The position numbers and the translations under genes were made by a program. Shown here piece by piece: positions 59,001 to 64,000 of a DNA stretch of 64,000 nt (its first letter is position 1; every line of letters begins with the position of its first letter). Source of the stretch: Anticarsia gemmatalis. Taxonomy: Eukaryota; Arthropoda; Insecta; Lepidoptera; Erebidae. The stretch is from the NCBI RefSeq assembly GCF_050436995.1, contig NC_134746.1:12460501-12524500 (forward strand), read 5' to 3'. A model generated the notes under the pieces. It ran no database searches. It was not told the DNA's origin and saw only the letters and a list, made by a program, of their open reading frames with translations.

Positions 59001-61031
59001 CACAATGAACTTAAACTTAACGAAATTACAGACAACAGGGTCTCTATAACTAGCTTGTTAAGAAAACTATGTAGGGATCTTCGGCTGTCGGCCTAAATAT
59101 GCCATTTACGGGCTTAAACTACGGGTATTACAGTAAATCGTGAATCCAGGCTATTGTGTTAGACATATATGGCATATTCTGATTCACCAGGGGTTTTAAC
59201 CTGCGGGTCGCAAACCATTTCGTGACCTTTAGGAGAAAATTGGACATGACTATTGATTCTAATTATGTGATGCTTTTGTTACTTCGGTGAATGCCGTAGA
59301 TGGCGATTTATACGAAGAAATGTTATAGTCAAGTTCTCAGGTTATTCAACGTTAGTGACAATGATGCACTTCTTCATTGTGGGCTCAAACAAAAGCTATA
59401 GAATTAGACAGACAATATTCTCTTAAGGTGTCAGAGTTGTGATTTAAGAATGAATATAATCTTGAATCTTATAGCTTTTAGTAAGAGAGATGAAGTATAA
59501 GTTATTTTGAGAATAGGAAGTTTCACATTTGTATCAGTAATTTTCTCAATGAGTATACTTGTGAAATAAGTAGTGCCAGCTCTTTCAACACAACTAGATT
59601 CTGTCGGTTATAACGATGTAATTTACGATCACCCACTTCCATAATTGGCGCAAGCAACAAATCTATTTCATCGCGTCTATTAGTCATTGTTAGCTCCGAG
59701 GACTAAACTACACTGGCTCATAATTCAGCTGCTCACACTAGAGGCTAATCATGATTAATTTTATGCATAAGTTAAAGGATTTCAGGTCTTATAACGAATA
59801 CGAGTTTTGAAATATGTCTTAGTTCGGTCAAATGATTCGGGATAAGCTTTTGATACCTTCAACCACGTTCAAAATGTTGTACATTTTATTTGTGTTCAAT
59901 TTGTCGCAAAAAATAAACGGTCATCGTTAGGGATTAGCAATAACAACTGGCATTAAGCCCACCCCTGTGACGTTTGCTCTTCAAACTGTCATGTCGAAAT
60001 CCCTTGTGTGACACCCTAAAGATTAATCGCAGTAACTTTTATGTAGAGTAATATCTAACTTTAATACAAGATATAGATCAAATGTACGTAATACGCATCA
60101 TTAAATAAACTTTTTCGAAAGCTCCGAACGATTTCCTAACTAAAAATATAACCGCAATAAGTGAGGCATGAAGAATTACACGCCCATCAGAGTTGTAACA
60201 CCGAACTTGTGTGGAAGACATATTGTACGGCAACCACATTCGCTGCTGAGTGCTGACGCCATTTGTATACATCGGACTAATATTCGATTTACAGACAGAC
60301 GTGTAGTGATTAATTAGCTAGTAGATGCCGCCTTTTACTAGATCCACTCATTTGTTACGTAGAAGTAATGAGATGTGATTAACAATTTTAGACGCTTTTC
60401 AAACGAGAATTGGTATCGTTATATTCTACTTTTCAAATTATAACTAAGGTCAAAGCACGTTTTCGGTTGGTAGGAATAAACATTGACGGTTATCTAAAAG
60501 TAATCGACACATAACATCTGAATCATCAAAGCTGCATGCAACAAAACCGTATTGAAGCATATCACAATAAAGTTTACGGTGGGCAATAAAATGTTTCAAT
60601 ATTATATTGCGATAATTCGCGAGTATCGACCGTGGAGAACAATTACGGATCGAGGGAACAGTCAGTTAGCGTCATGACGAATCGAAATCATCATTCTGCG
60701 ATGGCTCTAAGATGTTCGTGTTTGGAGCAAGCTTGAACAAAGTTTTGTTTTGTTTCTGTTTGATGTTTCGAGATGGACTTCAGACATGCAATTTAACAAA
60801 AAGCCGAGAGTTTATGTATTAGAGCTATTTTAGTAGAAGCACAGGATGGGACTGATAATAATTTCACTGGTCCCTGTAGTTTGAATTTCAAAAGTTTTTG
60901 TTGTAAAATTTGAACATCCTTGCCCTCTAGGCTTACAAACAAGTTAGAAATAAACAAAAATAAAACAAGACATTAAAAAGATGTTAATCATAGAATAAAA
61001 CATGCAAATAAAGCTAGTATCCTCGCTAAAG

Positions 61032-61105
61032 GTCGAACCTTGCACCAAGCTCCTCCAATAACGGCTTTCAACGATTCCATTCGCGATGATAGACAGCATT
61101 GTGAG
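61032..61105 (+). other. Candidate internal exon of the signal-peptide gene
   Basis: Between AAAG and GAG|GTAAGT lies a 74-nt open segment that, in phase 1 as required by the exon at 43343, reads G-RTLHQAPPITAFNDSIRDD, then RQHCE. The donor is ideal, but the acceptor lacks a pyrimidine tract. The translated sequence is not recognisable. This is a weak candidate. Confidence 0.2.
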
Positions 61106-62907
61106 GTAAGTAATGACTCAGGACTGGCCGACCTGCCCGTAATAATATCTTATTGTGGTGTGCTTACATTTTCTCATCTCCATTTCTCGAGCCAGTTTCT
61201 ATTTTATTGTATTGTATCTATTGGATTTCCTTTAGCTAAGAGTTCATTGGTGTTCTCGGTTTAAGGTTTAGTTACGTCTGTAATTTCTTACTGTTTATTT
61301 TGATTGTTTGAAATTTGTCTTTAATAGCTTATCTTTGTTTGTCCGTATTAATTAAATGAAGTGACTTTTCGTATAAAATTGATAATTCTTCCATTTTATC
61401 CGTTAGTAAGTCATGCACCGTTAAGTTTCTTAGTTGTCCTATCACATAAATCTCTGGTCACTTGGTCACTTATCTGGAATTTGTACAAGCACTATATTGT
61501 TTGTACTGCACAGAAAGCTCATTGTTTCGGTTTAATTGGCAATGAAAATTCTAATTCCCAATGTTACATAGGAAGTAATTAGGGCTTATTTATAGTGCTA
61601 CCTTATCTTTTGGCGTCACGAGCGCCCCGGGCAACCAATTGTTTGCTGCTTGCAAGGATGTGAGTACAGTCGCACGCGCATGCCGCATGTGGGAGATACC
61701 TGCATTGTTTTTGAACGTGTTTTCAATGGGTTCAGTGGCATATTATTTAATAAACTTCCATTGTAGTATTTAGAGTATTTACAAAGTAGGTGAAGATGTT
61801 GCTTTGTTTAATTTGTCTCAAAACTTGCATCGATTCTTCTGTTGTTGTGATCAATACTTTAAAAAGTATATTTTAAGGTACAAAGATGCCTTTTGTGTTT
61901 CTTCTTCTTAGTAACAAGAAATTCAACATTATTCTCGGGACTTGTTCATTCGGTATGTCAGAAAGTGACCAAAGGTGGCATGGCATCATGTTTTTATCCT
62001 CGTATCTACGGTTGAGCGACTCCCATTATTCCCTAGCTTGTGACGTCGACGGCAGCTGCAACTAACGTACGCCACGTGTATTCACCTCTCTGTCCGACAC
62101 GTGGGTTGGGCACATGTTGTCTCGCTCGCACACCAGTGCATATCTATCATCCGGTCAACGTTGCTGCGCGCGCGGTGAAACTGTATCGATTTGTGTAATG
62201 TTTTTGAGAAATTGTTACTGGTTTTTGTTGTCTTTTGGAATTTCTAACATCTTTCTGAGACAGGAGCCTTCTAGGTCTTGTATAATAGCAACTATGTTCT
62301 TGATCGCATCGAAGATCATAAATGAATAGAAAAGTAAAACATTTCAATGCAAAAAATATCTCGTATAAATAAACCCCGCTCCAAAACTGCCTGTCGGTAC
62401 TTGTAAAATACATCGCATTAAAGCTTTCAATAGCAAAAAACCAAAGTTGCTGCAGCAAAATAATCCATTGGCAAAGACCACGTGTTCCCCAAACCATTTT
62501 TTCTGTAGTTTTTTCTCTTGTATGTTTTTTTCGACGCATAAAATGTATCACAAAAGGCCCAACAAAAACCATGTAACATGCTATACGTATGACCTTTTGG
62601 TTCACCCGTATTGTCTGTGAAAACGGCCATGTTATTAAACTGATTGTTTTCGTTCGTTAACTGAACTGTGGTCGGCTTTAATATATTTAATGAGATGAAT
62701 TTCGCAACGATATTTCATTTAAACTTACTTTGTTTATCGTTGATGTTTTGTATGGTGCTTTTGTGGAGAAACAATGTTGATTTTGTATAGTTTACCTGAG
62801 ATAATATTGTTTATTTCATACTTCTTCGTTATTGATGTTGTAGTCTCATATGCAAGTATAACCGAAGTCTATGATTCCTATGTAATTAAAATCAATAATA
62901 TAAAGGC

Positions 62908-62945
62908 TTTGAGGCCTTTGCTCAGCAGTGGGACACAGAAATAGA
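62908..62945 (-). repeat. 'CCCACTGCTGAGCAAAGGCC' repeat end
   Basis: GAGGCCTTTGCTCAGCAGTG on the plus strand is the reverse form of the CCACTGCTGGGCA family, followed by an A-rich tail, as expected for the 3' end of a retrotransposed copy. Confidence 0.5.
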
Positions 62946-63094
62946 CTAGATAAAAAAAAATACCTATTGTATAATAAACTCGGAAATAAGTACTAAAGAT
63001 ACAAAATCTGTGAATAACAAACGGCGCAAGAACGATGCGGTACTCACCCCACCTGTGTCATGTAACGGAAGCGCGGGAACAACGTAGCACTTTA

Positions 63095-63102
63095 TGACGT
63101 CA
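63095..63102. promoter_or_regulatory. Consensus cAMP response element
   Basis: TGACGTCA, the perfect palindromic CREB/ATF site, within a slightly GC-richer stretch (63030-63120). A single 8-mer in 64 kb has some probability of arising by chance. Confidence 0.25.
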
Positions 63103-64000
63103 TCACTTCGACCAACATTGTCAAGGGCTAATACAATGTTTGGCAACAAGTGCTCGTCTCGTTAAGATTTTCACGAAGGTATTGTGATCTGAACATGTGG
63201 GTATTTGTAAAACTGCGGTTGTTAGTGATGACGGAAGATGTCGTTACAATGTTGACTTCAATTGACTGATTGATTAGGCTGGAACGGCTGTACTTAAGTT
63301 TTTTGAAAGGCTGGTAAGATACCCTTAGCTTTGGATTGACTTTCGACCATCTTTATAAATTAAAGAAAAGTTCCTGCTGTTTAGAGGTTATGCTATGTTA
63401 TAATTCGATGTATTTTAAGCGTTTTATGGTATTTCGTCAATAATCATCTACAGTTTTAAGTGTATCCTAAATAAACGTTGCTAAGAATATAGGTTAATGT
63501 CTATTTTAGTTATGAAAAAGTTGTAAAAACAAAGAAATTCCATCAAGTTCTTACAATAATATTATTATGTGCATTCAAACGCTGTGTGGCGCCGAAGTTA
63601 ATACCGAAGTAATAAAAATCTTTATTAATATTCTACTTTTAAACTAAGTTTAATTAGCTAGTTATATTTACGTGGCCGTGAGAATTCCTTCGAGGAGCTA
63701 TAACAATTACAGATTTAAGTTTTTATGTCCCATGCTTATGTGTATAAATTTCGTGTTATTAAATTTTAATTGCTGTAACATGAAGTTTGTGTGCTTGTGT
63801 TTGTGGTTTTATTATCCTGATAATTATCAAGATTGAAGTGTTTAGATCGGTAGACATAGACAGGCATAAAATTGAGGCCATTTAGATGAGTTTAACTGAA
63901 ACTGTGGATACTTTATTCTTGTAATCGGTACTAAAATGTGAAACGCTTATACAACAATTAATAAAAACGATGTAAAATGACTACTACCCTACGAATGATA

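Larger units (their letters stand above)
56094..64000 (+). other. Intronic or intergenic region to the window end
   Basis: No gene is supported. Two GC-richer blocks occur (about 57950-58050 and 58190-58420, and 62030-62200). A candidate small exon with a strong donor lies at 61032-61105. A repeat end (GGCCTTTGCTCAGCAGTGGG) lies at 62908-62945, and a consensus CRE (TGACGTCA) at 63095-63102. The 152-codon minus-strand open frame at 62147-62605 starts at a non-ATG codon and looks incidental. Confidence 0.45.

Noticed and set aside
62147..62605. 152-codon minus-strand open frame, the second longest in the window
   Set aside because: Starts at a non-ATG codon, has no recognisable domain, low-complexity hydrophobic and basic stretches typical of translated AT-rich DNA, and no splice context.
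1..64000. CRISPR arrays, operons, bacterial-type promoters or ribosomal RNA genes
   Set aside because: Nothing of the kind is visible; the sequence is an intron-containing insect nuclear genome.

Overview
The window is a piece of a lepidopteran (moth or butterfly) nuclear genome. The evidence is split genes with canonical GT-AG introns, AT-rich non-coding DNA, several repeat tails typical of Lepidoptera (the 'CTAGCTGACCCGCGCAAC' and 'CCCACTGCTGGGCAAGGG' families), and many small palindromic MITEs. The order is inferred; nothing in the sequence fixes the species. Few genes appear as long open frames, so the models below were assembled exon by exon from splice sites, reading phase and recalled family sequences. 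No alignment program was run.

Layout. Positions 1-10600 hold no gene I can support, only repeats and AT-rich DNA, possibly including an undetected first exon of the next gene. Positions 10648-31295 (+) carry the lepidopteran orthologue of Swiss cheese / neuropathy target esterase (sws; PNPLA6/7 family) in 27 coding exons: an N-terminal membrane anchor, a PKA pseudosubstrate-like motif, three cyclic-nucleotide-binding-like domains and a patatin-like esterase domain, about 1250 residues. Its long 3'UTR ends near 33961, where its poly(A) signal lies almost on top of one for the opposing gene. Positions 34088-36280 (-) carry a three-exon armadillo/HEAT-repeat protein that best fits radial spoke head 14 (RSPH14). 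Positions 37292-42407 (-) carry a 12-exon coiled-coil protein, 563 residues, that best fits the outer dynein arm docking subunit ODAD3 (CCDC151). Both are axonemal proteins and sit head to tail. After an approximately 840-bp divergent intergenic region, a + strand exon at 43247-43343 encodes a signal peptide and a good splice donor. It starts an unidentified secreted or membrane protein whose other exons seem to lie beyond the window, so most of 43344-64000 looks like one giant first intron filled with transposon remnants.

The most interesting feature is inside sws. The exon encoding the catalytic Asp of the patatin Ser-Asp dyad exists twice in tandem (25004-25120 and 25626-25742). Both copies are 117 bp, have the same reading phases, and are intact, but 10 of 39 residues differ, including DGG against DGC at the catalytic motif. 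This looks like alternative, probably mutually exclusive, splicing that would yield two esterase isoforms with different active-site pockets. A 51-nt in-frame cassette or alternative terminal exon near the C-terminus (29530) and phase-0 linker exons add further scope for isoforms.

Mobile DNA includes four copies of one palindromic MITE, a Tc1/mariner-like MITE with TA duplications, an 802-bp element with terminal inverted repeats and an internal array of CACAGTA motifs, and several near-perfect snap-back palindromes within introns.
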